Assembly (NCBI GenBank): GCA_036397255.1
Contig: DASWJH010000097.1
Span: 19,146-83,145, forward strand
Source of the DNA: Nitrospiria bacterium
Lineage (GTDB): Bacteria > Nitrospirota > Nitrospiria > DASWJH01
Reading direction: 5' to 3'
DNA length: 64,000 bases
Every line of letters begins with the position of its first letter. Position 1 is the stretch's first letter. A program made the translations under genes and the position numbers. Shown one piece after another: positions 18,717 through 26,782 of the stretch. The notes beneath the pieces are model-generated. The model worked only from the letters and a program-made list of their open reading frames with translations. It ran no database searches and was not told the origin of the DNA.

Positions 18717-18992
18717 ATGGCTGTTAAAGTTAGAATTCCAACCCCTCTTCGAAAGTTAACATCGGGATTGGGGGAAATCAAAATCGAAGGAACCACTGTT
18801 CAGGAAATTATCGATAATTTGGAAAAAGAGTACCCTGGAATGAGAGAGAGACTTTGTGATGAAGGGGGAGAGCTTAGGCGTTTTGTTAATTTTTATTTGA
18901 ACGAGCAGGATATACGTTTTATCAAAGGGAAGGAAACCCCCCTCCAGGAGGGGGATGAGATTTCGATCGTTCCTGCCATTGCGGGAGGTTGA
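18717..18992 (+). CDS. MoaD/ThiS-family ubiquitin-like sulfur carrier
   Basis: A 91-residue beta-grasp protein ending in PAIAGG, the free diglycine that E1-like enzymes adenylate and convert to a thiocarboxylate. AVKVRIPTPLRKLT at the start and EGDEISIVPAIAGG at the end fit the MoaD/CysO branch. It starts at the base after the thrC stop, so expression is coupled. Unlike the fusion at 15458, it needs no cleavage. Candidate role: sulfur donor for cysteine or homocysteine synthesis. Confidence 0.9.
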   Translation: MAVKVRIPTPLRKLTSGLGEIKIEGTTVQEIIDNLEKEYPGMRERLCDEGGELRRFVNFYLNEQDIRFIKGKETPLQEGDEISIVPAIAGG

Positions 18993-19014
18993 TGTTTAAC
19001 ACCGAGGAAACCAC

Positions 19015-19254
19015 ATGGCAAGTCTAAAAGTTCATATTACATTTCCTGAAGAGAAAATAAAAGAGCCAATCATTTATCTGGTGGGCCAGGAATACAAAGT
19101 CGTCACCAATATTCGAAAGGCCGACGTCACTGAAAAAACGGGGTGGGTGGATTTGGAGCTCGTTGGTGATCCTAAGGAAATTGAACGGGCGGTAGAGGGT
19201 ATTAAGAAAAAGGGCGTTAAGGTTGATCCCATCGAACGAAATATTATTGAGTGA
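19015..19254 (+). CDS. NIL-domain protein
   Basis: A 79-residue protein matching the NIL domain (ferredoxin-like fold first noted at the C-terminus of methionine ABC transporters): KVHITFPEEKIKEPIIYLVG then VDLELVGDPKEIERAVEGIKKKGVKV. NIL proteins often occur beside sulfur-carrier and homocysteine or methionine genes in anaerobes and archaea, where they are thought to bind sulfur amino acids. Its last 4 bases overlap a longer GTG reading of the next gene, but the preferred start is just after it. Confidence 0.85.
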   Translation: MASLKVHITFPEEKIKEPIIYLVGQEYKVVTNIRKADVTEKTGWVDLELVGDPKEIERAVEGIKKKGVKVDPIERNIIE

Positions 19255-19265
19255 AGGGGAAAAAA

Positions 19266-20075
19266 ATGGGGAGTAGTTTTTCTGATGAAGAAATACAACG
19301 GTACAGCCGGCACATCATCCTCCCCGAAGTAGGGGGAAAGGGCCAAAAGAAAATCAAGGAATCAAAGGTTTTTTGTGTGGGGGCGGGAGGTCTTGGTTCC
19401 CCGGCGGCGCTTTATCTGGCCGCTGCGGGGGTGGGAACATTGGGGATTATTGATGCCGACCATGTTGACCTCTCTAACCTGCAACGGCAGATTCTTCATT
19501 CGACAAAAAACGTTAATCAACTCAAGGTGGAATCCGCCAAAGAAACCCTTAATGGAATTAATCCTCACACGGAAGTGAAAATGTATCCCACCAAACTGTC
19601 TTCCGATAATATTCTTGATCTGATACGGGATTACGATGTGGTGATGGATGGTTCGGATAATTTCCCCACCCGTTTTCTCGTGAATGATGCCTGTTTTTTT
19701 ATGAAGAAACCCCTGGTTTCCGGAAGTATATTCCGTTTTGAAGGGCAAGTAACCAGCCTCAAGGCTTTTGTCGATGGTAATCCCTGTTACCGGTGCCTCT
19801 ACCCCGAACCTCCTCCTTCGGGTTTAGTTCCCAGTTGCCAGGAAGCGGGAATTTTGGGTGTTTTGGCCGGGACCATTGGCGTCATTCAGGCGACGGAAGT
19901 TTTGAAGGAGATTTTGGGAATTGGTGAAACACTCTATCATCGATTAATGCTTTATGATGCCCTAGAAATGAAATTCAGAGAAGTTAAAACGCTGAAAGAC
20001 CCTCAGTGTATTCTCTGCGGACCAAACCCCAAAATTACCAAATTGATCGATTACGAAATTTCTTGTACGATTTAA
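19266..20075 (+). CDS. ThiF/MoeB-type E1-like adenylyltransferase (copy 2)
   Basis: About 269 residues, strongly similar to the enzyme at 16603: RYSRHIILPEVGGKGQKKI, GAGGLGS, VDLSNLQRQ, PSCQEAGILGVLAG, and zinc pairs in CYRC and CILC. The ATG at 19266 has AAGGGGA five bases upstream; the GTG at 19251 is a less likely start. Sitting right after the MoaD-like carrier and NIL genes, it is probably the activator of the free carrier, with copy 1 serving the fused one. That division is inference. Confidence 0.92.
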   Translation: MGSSFSDEEIQRYSRHIILPEVGGKGQKKIKESKVFCVGAGGLGSPAALYLAAAGVGTLGIIDADHVDLSNLQRQILHSTKNVNQLKVESAKETLNGINPHTEVKMYPTKLSSDNILDLIRDYDVVMDGSDNFPTRFLVNDACFFMKKPLVSGSIFRFEGQVTSLKAFVDGNPCYRCLYPEPPPSGLVPSCQEAGILGVLAGTIGVIQATEVLKEILGIGETLYHRLMLYDALEMKFREVKTLKDPQCILCGPNPKITKLIDYEISCTI

Positions 20076-20145
20076 ATTTTTGTGATATGGAGGGCAGGGT
20101 CGATCTGATGCCCTATGGCGGTTCCTTCAAAATTACCATAAACGA

Positions 20146-20592
20146 ATGTTAACCATTTCCCGTTCCCTTTACGATACCATCATTTCCCATGCCCAGGCTG
20201 AAGCCCCTAACGAGTGTTGCGGCCTATTGGTGGGTCGAGAGGGACAAATCAGCCATATCTATCGGATTCGAAATCTGGAAGATTCGGATCGAATCCGGGA
20301 ATTGAAAATTCCTTCTGACCGGGCCGTCCGTTACTTTATGGATGAACGCCAAATGATGGATGCCATGACCAATATGCGGGATAACCGTTTAGACCTTCTT
20401 GCTATTTATCATTCCCATCCCCGGACCGAGGCCTACCCCTCCGCAACGGATATCCGTTTGGCGTATTACCCGGATTCGTTTTATTTGATTGTCTCCCTGG
20501 AGAACCCAAAACAGCCTGATGCCAATCTATTTCGCATTGTCGATGGAAAGGTAACCCCTCAGACCCTAAAGATATTAGAAAACGGTGCATAA
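20146..20592 (+). CDS. JAMM/MPN+ metallopeptidase (Mec-like)
   Basis: A 148-residue protein with a perfect JAMM zinc site: Glu23 (NECCG), then H89-x-H91-x7-S99-x2-D102 in HSHPRTEAYPSATD. Family knowledge: in the CysO pathway Mec+ releases cysteine from the CysO-cysteine adduct, and other JAMM enzymes cleave after the diglycine of ubiquitin-like proteins. Last gene of the sulfur operon. It could release the product from the free carrier and cut the embedded diglycine of the ThiS-CysK fusion. No clear ribosome binding site precedes the ATG. Confidence 0.92.
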   Translation: MLTISRSLYDTIISHAQAEAPNECCGLLVGREGQISHIYRIRNLEDSDRIRELKIPSDRAVRYFMDERQMMDAMTNMRDNRLDLLAIYHSHPRTEAYPSATDIRLAYYPDSFYLIVSLENPKQPDANLFRIVDGKVTPQTLKILENGA

Positions 20593-20900
20593 ACCGGCTC
20601 GCTTTATCTCCATCCTTGGTATCCCCCTTTTGTGAAAGTCCTTTGGCCAATGAGGGAAAAGGTTTTCACTTAAATTCCGATTCTATGTAGCGTTCCCGAA
20701 TTTGGCCGTCCCCCCTTTTAAGGAACCCATAGGATTAAATATTCTATATTTTTCAATTGGTTATATTTATTTTTTAGCCTCATGGCCCTCACTTGGTTTG
20801 AAAGTTGCAACTATAAGCTTCAAAAACTATCCTCGGAAGGCTTTTTAAGCGGGTGGTTTTAACCTAATTTTTTATCGCCTCACGGGCGAGGGGATTTAGC
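20593..20900. other. Intergenic gap after sulfur operon
   Basis: About 308 bases with no supportable ORF and no strong hairpin. A promoter for the 3D-domain gene should lie here, but I cannot point to one with confidence. Confidence 0.35.
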
Positions 20901-21335
20901 ATGATTCGGATGAGCGCCATATTTTTAGTGACCATTTTTACCACCCTTTCTGCAACTGCTGAGGGAGACTGGATTTCCAAACCTGAAGGGAAATGGCTCA
21001 AAGTCAGGGCCACAGCGTATGAGCCCTCCGAGCGCTCCTGCGGAGTATGGGCCGATGGCATTACGTCAACAGGGATTCCTGCCCGGGTGGGGACCATTGC
21101 AGTTGATCCAACGGTTATACCCCTTGGTAGTCGGTTATTTGTTCCGGAATACGGCTGGGGTGTTGCTGAAGATGTGGGAGGTGCCATTAAAGGGAAACGG
21201 ATTGATGTGTTTTTCTGGACCGTTGAAGAAGCGTTGGATTGGGGGATTCAGGATCTGGATGTGTTCGTGATGCCTGGGGACGCCCCCTCTTTTACGGAGA
21301 ACGATACTCCCATGGGGGGACACAGGATTATTTGA
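20901..21335 (+). CDS. Secreted 3D-domain protein
   Basis: A 144-residue protein with an N-terminal signal peptide (about 20 residues, cleavage near ATAEG). The rest is a 3D domain named for its three aspartates: RATAYEPSERSCG, GTIAVDPTVIPLGSRLFVP and DVGGAIKGKRIDVFF, the last being the diagnostic motif. The domain is a double-psi barrel shared with MltA and resuscitation-type factors and acts on peptidoglycan, so a periplasmic lytic transglycosylase-like role is likely. It lacks the larger MltA domain and any LysM anchor. Confidence 0.85.
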   Translation: MIRMSAIFLVTIFTTLSATAEGDWISKPEGKWLKVRATAYEPSERSCGVWADGITSTGIPARVGTIAVDPTVIPLGSRLFVPEYGWGVAEDVGGAIKGKRIDVFFWTVEEALDWGIQDLDVFVMPGDAPSFTENDTPMGGHRII

Positions 21336-21369
21336 ACCTGTGGGTTGAGAAATCAATGAGGAGAATCTC

Positions 21370-21567
21370 ATGCCTCTTCGTATCTTGAGTAAAGAAAAAA
21401 CTTTAAAGAAGCTGAACGAACGCTCATGCTTAAAATGTAATGGGCCGCTGATTCCAGAATCGGTGAATACCGAAGAGGGATCTTCCCGGACTTTAAGGTG
21501 TATCGTGTGTGGAGAAGTGGTTGATCCGGTGATCCTTGCCAACCGTTGGAAACGGGATGCCGCTTAG
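21370..21567 (+). CDS. Small zinc-ribbon protein, unknown function
   Basis: A 65-residue protein with CxxC pairs in SCLKCNGPL and RCIVCGEVVDP, about 27 residues apart, which should bind one zinc. GAGGAG precedes the ATG at good spacing. It follows the 3D gene by 34 bases and ends before the hairpin at 21784. I know no specific role. Confidence 0.65.
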   Translation: MPLRILSKEKTLKKLNERSCLKCNGPLIPESVNTEEGSSRTLRCIVCGEVVDPVILANRWKRDAA

Positions 21568-21783
21568 CCCTTCGGCCCGGTGCATGCCCTTTTCGTCAGG
21601 AACATAAAGCGGAGAGGATGGTCAATTTGAGAGGTTTTGTTCATTTCTTATGGGTTTTCTATTTTTTTTTGATTCATTTAGACAGAAAGAAGTTTTAAGT
21701 TTGAAACAGCTCATCTTCCACAAACAGTACTATTTCTTTTTTTTGAAATAGTACCCCGTCCTCAAACTCCTGCCTCTCTCTCT

Positions 21784-21809
21784 GAAAGGGACCCGAAAGG
21801 GTCCCTTTC
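21784..21809 (+). terminator. Strong hairpin terminator between convergent genes
   Basis: An 11-bp perfect stem (GAAAGGGACCC / GGGTCCCTTTC) closes on a GAAA tetraloop and is followed by GTTTTG. It lies between the plus-strand zinc-ribbon gene and the minus-strand tatC end, as expected for an intrinsic terminator of the plus-strand genes. Confidence 0.65.
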
Positions 21810-21866
21810 GTTTTGAAGGCCTTGATCAAAGGCAAATCGTTAGATGGTTTTCCGAGCCCCTTCAAT

Positions 21867-22595
21867 TTAGACCTTTGTTTTAGATTCTTTTCTTGAGAAA
21901 AGACGGGCGCTGAGGATTCCGAGTTCAAACAACACAATGATGGGCCCTGCCATTAAGACCTGGTTAAAAATATCCGGGGTGGGGGTCAAAATGGCTGCAA
22001 AAATAAAAGCGAATAGAATGGCATAACGCCGGTGATGGGAAAGGGTCTGAGGGGCGACGACTCCCATCATGGAAAGAAGGGTGATGACCAAGGGGAGTTG
22101 AAAAATCACAGCAAAAGCCAGAAGGAATTTGATGACAAAATCAATGTATAACCCAACGGATAAGGTCGGTTGTATTCCCGCTTTTTCTCCAAAGCTGATT
22201 AGAAAATTGAGCCCAAACGGAAGAACGATCCCCCAACAAAAAAGCAACCCTAGAATAAAAAAGATTACCGAGAAAAAGAGAAAAAAGAGACCGTACTTTT
22301 TTTCTTTTTTAAATAGCCCAGGGGCAATAAAAGCCCATGCCTGATAAAGTAGAAAAGGAAATGAAATGAAAAGGCCTCCCAATAGGGCTACCTTTAAATT
22401 GGCCCAAAAAGCCTCGGCCGGTGAGAGGAAAACCAAATCCGTTTTTAAGGGACGTTTGATCCAGGAAAGCAAATAGTCCGACACAAAAAAGGCAGCTGTA
22501 AAACAGATTAAAAGAGCGCCTAAGCTTTTGATTAATCGGTTTCTAAGTTCTTCAAGGTGGCCAACCAGCGGCAATTTTTTTTCGGTGTTACTCAC
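21867..22595 (-). CDS. tatC: Sec-independent translocase TatC
   Basis: TatC is the multi-spanning receptor of the twin-arginine pathway that exports folded proteins. The core begins LPLVGHLEELRNRLI and has six membrane helices, with FLSPAEAFWANLK in the second region and FAFIFAAILTPTPDIFNQ near the end, all hallmark segments. I prefer the GTG at 22595 (VSNTEKK), with AAAGGA upstream and an 8-base overlap with tatA; an ATG at 22664 would add 23 proline-rich residues inside tatA. Last gene of the radA operon. Confidence 0.94.
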   Translation of the reverse strand: MSNTEKKLPLVGHLEELRNRLIKSLGALLICFTAAFFVSDYLLSWIKRPLKTDLVFLSPAEAFWANLKVALLGGLFISFPFLLYQAWAFIAPGLFKKEKKYGLFFLFFSVIFFILGLLFCWGIVLPFGLNFLISFGEKAGIQPTLSVGLYIDFVIKFLLAFAVIFQLPLVITLLSMMGVVAPQTLSHHRRYAILFAFIFAAILTPTPDIFNQVLMAGPIIVLFELGILSARLFSRKESKTKV

Positions 22596-22863
22596 TGGTT
22601 TTTTCCTTTGGGTCGGGAGGTTTGGGCTCGGTGGGTTCCGGAGGATGGATTTCGGTTCCCCCAATGGATCTGGGTTTTTCCTTTTCCCTGTCTTCGGAAT
22701 AAAGGTCTTTTTCGATGGACCCTTTAAGGTCTTCGCTCATCCGGCGGAGTTCAGCGATTCCTCTTCCGATGGATTTGGCCAGTTCCGGAATTTGCCGGGG
22801 TCCTAAAATAATGAGGGCCAGGACCAAAATCAAAATCAGTTCTGGGAGCCCTATTCCAAACAC
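22588..22863 (-). CDS. tatA: Sec-independent translocase TatA/TatB-type
   Basis: A 91-residue protein with one N-terminal membrane helix (FGIGLPELILILVLALIIL), the GPRQIPELAKSIG hinge and an amphipathic helix, followed by a charged, proline-rich tail. It forms the pore-type component with TatC, whose gene follows with an overlap. Only one TatA/B gene is present, as in minimal two-component Tat systems. Confidence 0.93.
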   Translation of the reverse strand: MFGIGLPELILILVLALIILGPRQIPELAKSIGRGIAELRRMSEDLKGSIEKDLYSEDREKEKPRSIGGTEIHPPEPTEPKPPDPKEKTSE

Positions 22864-22869
22864 GCTTTC

Positions 22870-23136
22870 CTAGTTCCTTTTAAGTTTAGCCCGTAGATAC
22901 GGATCATTTAGACCCGAAGACCGGTGTTGCCGAAGGAGAAGTGCCATCTGGTCTTTGGTGAGTAATTTTTCTTTTTGAAGTTTCTTTTTTTCCAATTCTT
23001 CTTGTGGTGTGAGGGTTTTTCGCTTGTTGAGTTTACCTAATCTTTTTTCCAGGTGTTTATGCGTGTCTTGAAGGGTCTGGATCTGTTGATTGACCGCCCC
23101 CGGGTTTATAAAGGGTTTTTGATCAATTGAAGACAT
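22870..23136 (-). CDS. Small coiled-coil protein, DUF465/YdcH-like
   Basis: About 88 residues, mostly charged helix: KHLEKRLGKLNKRK, then EELEKKKLQKEKLLTKDQM resembling the paired-helix DUF465/YdcH family. The ATG at 23136 has GGAGG 6 bases upstream, so the longer frame to 23175 is rejected. It lies between rimI and tatA in the same operon. Function unknown. Confidence 0.65.
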   Translation of the reverse strand: MSSIDQKPFINPGAVNQQIQTLQDTHKHLEKRLGKLNKRKTLTPQEELEKKKLQKEKLLTKDQMALLLRQHRSSGLNDPYLRAKLKRN

Positions 23137-23155
23137 CTTCCACCTCCTATGTGGT

Positions 23156-23644
23156 TTAAAAAAAGATGGGATCATAAGAATACTTCAAAATCAATGCGTC
23201 CTCTTGGGGATTGCTGTAATAATTTTTCCGTTGGGTCAGTTGTTGAAAGCCATTTTTTTCATAAAGCCGGATAGCCCCTTGGTTTGAGACCCGAACTTCC
23301 AAAAACGCGTTTAAGGCCTTCTGCTTTTTCCCTCCGGCCAAAATCCATTGCAATAACCTTGTGCCGAATCCTCTACCCTGCCAGGCGGGATCAATGGTCA
23401 AATTCAAAAGATGAAGCTCCGATTCTAAAATCCAGAAACAGCTATAGCCTAAAGGATCCGAAGATGGGGATAATCTTAACACAACACTGTGCGAAAACCA
23501 TTTCTCAAACAACTCATCGAGAAACATTTCCCGGATCCAGGGTTCAGTATAAGAGCGCTGCTCAATGTCCAAAATCTGATCCAGGTCCTCTGGTTTCATA
23601 GGTTTTACCTGAAGGGAGGTTTTGTTTTCTTGAGGAACCCTCAT
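23156..23644 (-). CDS. rimI: Ribosomal-protein S18 alanine N-acetyltransferase-like GNAT
   Basis: About 162 residues of a GNAT acetyltransferase: DLDQILDIEQRSYTEPW at the start, LTIDPAWQGRGFGTRLL as the acetyl-CoA loop, and ALNAFLEVRVSNQGAIRLYEKNGF, which is characteristic of RimI. The ATG at 23644 overlaps the tsaB stop (ATGA), a start choice supported by this coupling and by the tsaB-rimI pairing seen in many bacteria. Confidence 0.9.
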   Translation of the reverse strand: MRVPQENKTSLQVKPMKPEDLDQILDIEQRSYTEPWIREMFLDELFEKWFSHSVVLRLSPSSDPLGYSCFWILESELHLLNLTIDPAWQGRGFGTRLLQWILAGGKKQKALNAFLEVRVSNQGAIRLYEKNGFQQLTQRKNYYSNPQEDALILKYSYDPIFF

Positions 23645-24363
23645 TGTGAGATGTCTCCAGAGGTTTTTTTTTGCTGTTGCAATTCCCATTTTACTTCTGC
23701 TTCAGAACGGCGTACATAATTGGGTTTCACCGCATCGGAGGGGACCCGGGTTCCTTCCCGCCACATTTGCCTTGCAAGCTCAGCAATGGAAAGGGCGGAG
23801 GGGGCCCAGAGGCGCTTAGGGGAGAAAATGGCCTTATCCCCGAGGGCTTCCTTCAGCTGTTTACCGTATATCTGTAGACCATTTCCAAGCAATAGGGTGG
23901 GTTGAGTGATTTTCCGGGATAATTCCGAAGGCGACATTACCTGATCTTCCCATAATCGTTCCATTTGGTTTGTCCCATTGAAATGAAACAATGCCGTATA
24001 GACCTCCCCCTTTTTTGCATCCAATATGGGGCAGATGGGATGGGTAGAAAAAGGCAGAGAAAAGGAAAGACCCTCTAAGGTAGAAATGGGAAGAACCGGC
24101 CGGGTGGTGATCATGGAAAACCCTTTAACGGTACTGACGCCAATTCGAAGACCGGTAAAAGATCCCGGTCCGATGGAGACCGCGAAGGCATCCATTTCCA
24201 TCAGTGAGGTTTGGCTTGATTTTAAAACCCGGTCAATGATGGTCATTAACTGCTCCGAATGCGTGGTTCGTACACTCACCCGAACTTCACCGATGATTCC
24301 CTCATCAGAGGTAATAGCCACCCCTCCCATCAATGTGGCGGTTTCGATAGCCAGAATTTTCAC
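23641..24363 (-). CDS. tsaB: tRNA threonylcarbamoyladenosine biosynthesis protein TsaB
   Basis: A 240-residue ASKHA-fold protein: ILAIETATLMGGVAI, THSEQLMTIID and SIGPGSFTGLRIGVSTVKG are the TsaB signatures. It partners TsaD to make t6A37 on ANN-decoding tRNAs. GTG start at 24363 overlaps the upstream lipoprotein stop (GTGA) and its own stop overlaps rimI, so the three genes are tightly coupled. Confidence 0.94.
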   Translation of the reverse strand: MKILAIETATLMGGVAITSDEGIIGEVRVSVRTTHSEQLMTIIDRVLKSSQTSLMEMDAFAVSIGPGSFTGLRIGVSTVKGFSMITTRPVLPISTLEGLSFSLPFSTHPICPILDAKKGEVYTALFHFNGTNQMERLWEDQVMSPSELSRKITQPTLLLGNGLQIYGKQLKEALGDKAIFSPKRLWAPSALSIAELARQMWREGTRVPSDAVKPNYVRRSEAEVKWELQQQKKTSGDISQ

Positions 24364-25202
24364 GGAAATCCCCGTCCCTCCAATTGAGAGAGTTGAAAAT
24401 CTTTTGGAATAAATTTTGGATTGGGTTGAATCTCTTTGAAAGTGAGGCTCGCCTGATGGCCTTGGTTTTTTGCGATTACCTGAAAGGGAAGACGGTGGCC
24501 GTTAATTTTTTTGTAATTCAAATAATCCATGGTGATTTCAAGACGTCCTTCTTGATTGAATAGTTCTTGCTGGGTCATATCAAGGGTTTCCCCCTGGAAA
24601 AAAACCTTTCGGTTAAGCACGCCGTGGTTCTTCTCTAGTCTTAGCAGGTGGAGAATAGAGAAATTCGGACCTTTCTCCAGCATGGGAGTTTCGACGGGCT
24701 CCAAAGTAAGGGGCCCTATGGAGTTGACCATGGTGAAAAGATGGTGCGGAAATCCAAGAGAAGAGGCAGGCCATAAGGTTTCAATTTGGTCCAGGGTCCC
24801 TGAACGATATTGATCCTGAGAAGGCAAGAAGATCTGGAAACCTTCTTTGGTGACCAATAGGTCCACCACGGTTCTTCCCAGAAGGTCAAACCCTTTAAAG
24901 CGCCATGCCCCACCACTTTCAAAAAAGAGTGCTCCTTTTAACGATTCAATGTGTTTTTCTTGATCCTTCCAAAGGCTGAAATTTAGCTCGACCAAAGCTT
25001 TAAACCCTTTTAACTCCCGCTCCCTTTCACGAATAATTTTCAAAAGCTGGGCCAGGGACAGCTCTGGGGTCTTCCCTTGAGGAGTCGATTCCTTGATGAT
25101 GAGCGGGTTTCCAAGAGAGCATGAAATGCAGAATAGAATGGGTATCAGGATAAGGGTTTGGAAGAACTGCCGGTTTAGGGCTTTAGGTAAAAAGAATTTC
25201 AA
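24360..25202 (-). CDS. Putative outer-membrane lipoprotein, LolA/DUF4292-like
   Basis: From the TTG at 25202 the protein is about 280 residues and starts MKFFLPKALNRQFF then a hydrophobic stretch ending LFCISC, a plausible though imperfect lipobox. The mature part has LALVE/ALFFE/WRFKGFDLLGRTVVDLLV and GRLEITMDYLNYKKINGHRLPF, beta-rich segments like the LolA/LolB-type and DUF4292 lipid-carrier folds. The frame stays open to 25334 inside radA, but the longer N-terminus is not signal-like. Probably periplasmic and membrane-anchored. Coupled to tsaB by a GTGA overlap. Confidence 0.7.
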   Translation of the reverse strand: MKFFLPKALNRQFFQTLILIPILFCISCSLGNPLIIKESTPQGKTPELSLAQLLKIIRERERELKGFKALVELNFSLWKDQEKHIESLKGALFFESGGAWRFKGFDLLGRTVVDLLVTKEGFQIFLPSQDQYRSGTLDQIETLWPASSLGFPHHLFTMVNSIGPLTLEPVETPMLEKGPNFSILHLLRLEKNHGVLNRKVFFQGETLDMTQQELFNQEGRLEITMDYLNYKKINGHRLPFQVIAKNQGHQASLTFKEIQPNPKFIPKDFQLSQLEGRGFP

Positions 25203-26550
25203 AAACCTCACCAATATCCTGTACGCCATGAAGCTCCATGGAAGCGCTTGTTTTGATGCCGTTGCAGTTTCGTTGAGGAAGCAGACATCGGGTAAACCCC
25301 ATTTTTTCTGCCTCCCGAAGCCGTTTCTCCGCATGGGTCACAGCCCTGATTTCCCCTCCCAACCCAATTTCACCAAATAAAACCGTATGGGCCTCCAAAG
25401 GATACTCTTTATGACTTGAAATCACCGCGGAGGCGATTCCAAGATCGATAGCAGGCTCCTCGATCCACATTCCCCCTGCCACGTTAACAAACACATCGTA
25501 GGTTTGCAGGTGAATTCCCAACCTTTTTTCCACCACCGCCATCAACAAAGAAACCCGATGATGATCAACCCCGATGGAGGTTCTTCTGGCCAATCCCCCG
25601 GTGGCGGAGGAAACCAGTGCTTGTAGTTCCACCAAAATAGGCCGTGTTCCTTCTATGGTAGGAATGACCACGGAGCCGGTTGCTTTTTGTGGGCGTTCGG
25701 CTAAAAAAAGGTTTGACGGATTTTCAACTTCTTCCAACCCTTTTTCTTTCATTTCAAAAACGGCAATTTCATTGGTTGAACCAAAACGGTTTTTGACTGC
25801 TCTGAGAATACGGTAAGAGTGGCCTTTTTCTCCTTCAAAATATAATACCGTATCAACGATGTGCTCCAGAACCCGGGGGCCTGCAATGGATCCGTCCTTG
25901 GTCACATGTCCAATAATAAAAATAGCGGTATGGGTCTCTTTGGCGAGAAACATCAACCGTGTGGCCAATTCCCGTACCTGGCTGACGCTTCCGGGGGCGG
26001 ACGGAATGTGTGTGGTAAAAAGGGTTTGAATGGAATCGGCCACAACCACAGCGGGGTTGATTTCCTGGATTGCCTTAAGTATGTCTTCCAGGTTGGTGGC
26101 CGAAATTAAAAAAACCTGATCCGATGTGGACCCGATTCGGTCTCCCCGCATTTTGATCTGGCGAGTTGATTCCTCTCCGGAAACATATAGGCTCCGTTTT
26201 CCCCTGAGTCCTAAATTCTCAAGAAGCTGAAGAAGGAGGGTCGATTTCCCGATGCCTGGGTCACCACCCACCAAAACCAGTGACCCCGCAACCACCCCGC
26301 CTCCGAGAACACGGTCCATCTCATTGATTCCAGTACAGAAACGGTCTTCATGATCGGTAATCACATCTTTGATGGGGGTGGGTTTTTCCCTCTCTTTTTT
26401 TGCCAGATAAGAATGGGATGTGGATACAGCGGGTTCTATAGGCTCCTCTACCAGTGAGTTCCAGCTTTTACATTCGGGACAGCGTCCCAGCCACTTAGGC
26501 GATTGATAACCGCATTCTTGGCAGATAAAAATGGTTTTCATTTTAAGCAT
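25183..26550 (-). CDS. radA: DNA repair protein RadA
   Basis: A 455-residue RadA/Sms: N-terminal zinc finger (C10, C13, C24, C27), RecA-like ATPase with GGDPGIGKST P-loop near residue 95, the RadA-specific KNRFG motif (about 255) and a C-terminal Lon-protease-like domain (GGMWIEEPAIDLGIA, FGEIGLGGEIR). It promotes branch migration during recombination. First gene of the minus-strand operon running through lipoprotein, tsaB, rimI and tatAC. An ATG three codons later is an equal start choice. Confidence 0.95.
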   Translation of the reverse strand: MLKMKTIFICQECGYQSPKWLGRCPECKSWNSLVEEPIEPAVSTSHSYLAKKEREKPTPIKDVITDHEDRFCTGINEMDRVLGGGVVAGSLVLVGGDPGIGKSTLLLQLLENLGLRGKRSLYVSGEESTRQIKMRGDRIGSTSDQVFLISATNLEDILKAIQEINPAVVVADSIQTLFTTHIPSAPGSVSQVRELATRLMFLAKETHTAIFIIGHVTKDGSIAGPRVLEHIVDTVLYFEGEKGHSYRILRAVKNRFGSTNEIAVFEMKEKGLEEVENPSNLFLAERPQKATGSVVIPTIEGTRPILVELQALVSSATGGLARRTSIGVDHHRVSLLMAVVEKRLGIHLQTYDVFVNVAGGMWIEEPAIDLGIASAVISSHKEYPLEAHTVLFGEIGLGGEIRAVTHAEKRLREAEKMGFTRCLLPQRNCNGIKTSASMELHGVQDIGEVFEILFT

Positions 26551-26647
26551 GGAGGGGAAAAGGTGATGAAATTCAAAAGCTTAACAATTTCCCACATAAT
26601 ACATGAACCAGGCTTTAAAAAGCAAATGATCCTTGTGGAAATAACCT

Positions 26648-26660
26648 GCCTAAATTAGGC
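26648..26660. promoter_or_regulatory. 13-bp perfect palindrome between divergent genes
   Basis: GCCTAA-A-TTAGGC is a perfect dyad in the 232-base region between radA and the flavoprotein gene. It could be an operator; no matching regulator is in the window. Confidence 0.3.
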
Positions 26661-26782
26661 GAACTTGGCGTTCTTTGATAACCATTAAAAGATTTTTTCA
26701 AATGAGGAATCAAGTATTACTTTGAACAGAAAAAAGGGAGGTTTATTTGACCCATGACCCCCCTTTTGGCATATATTAACGC

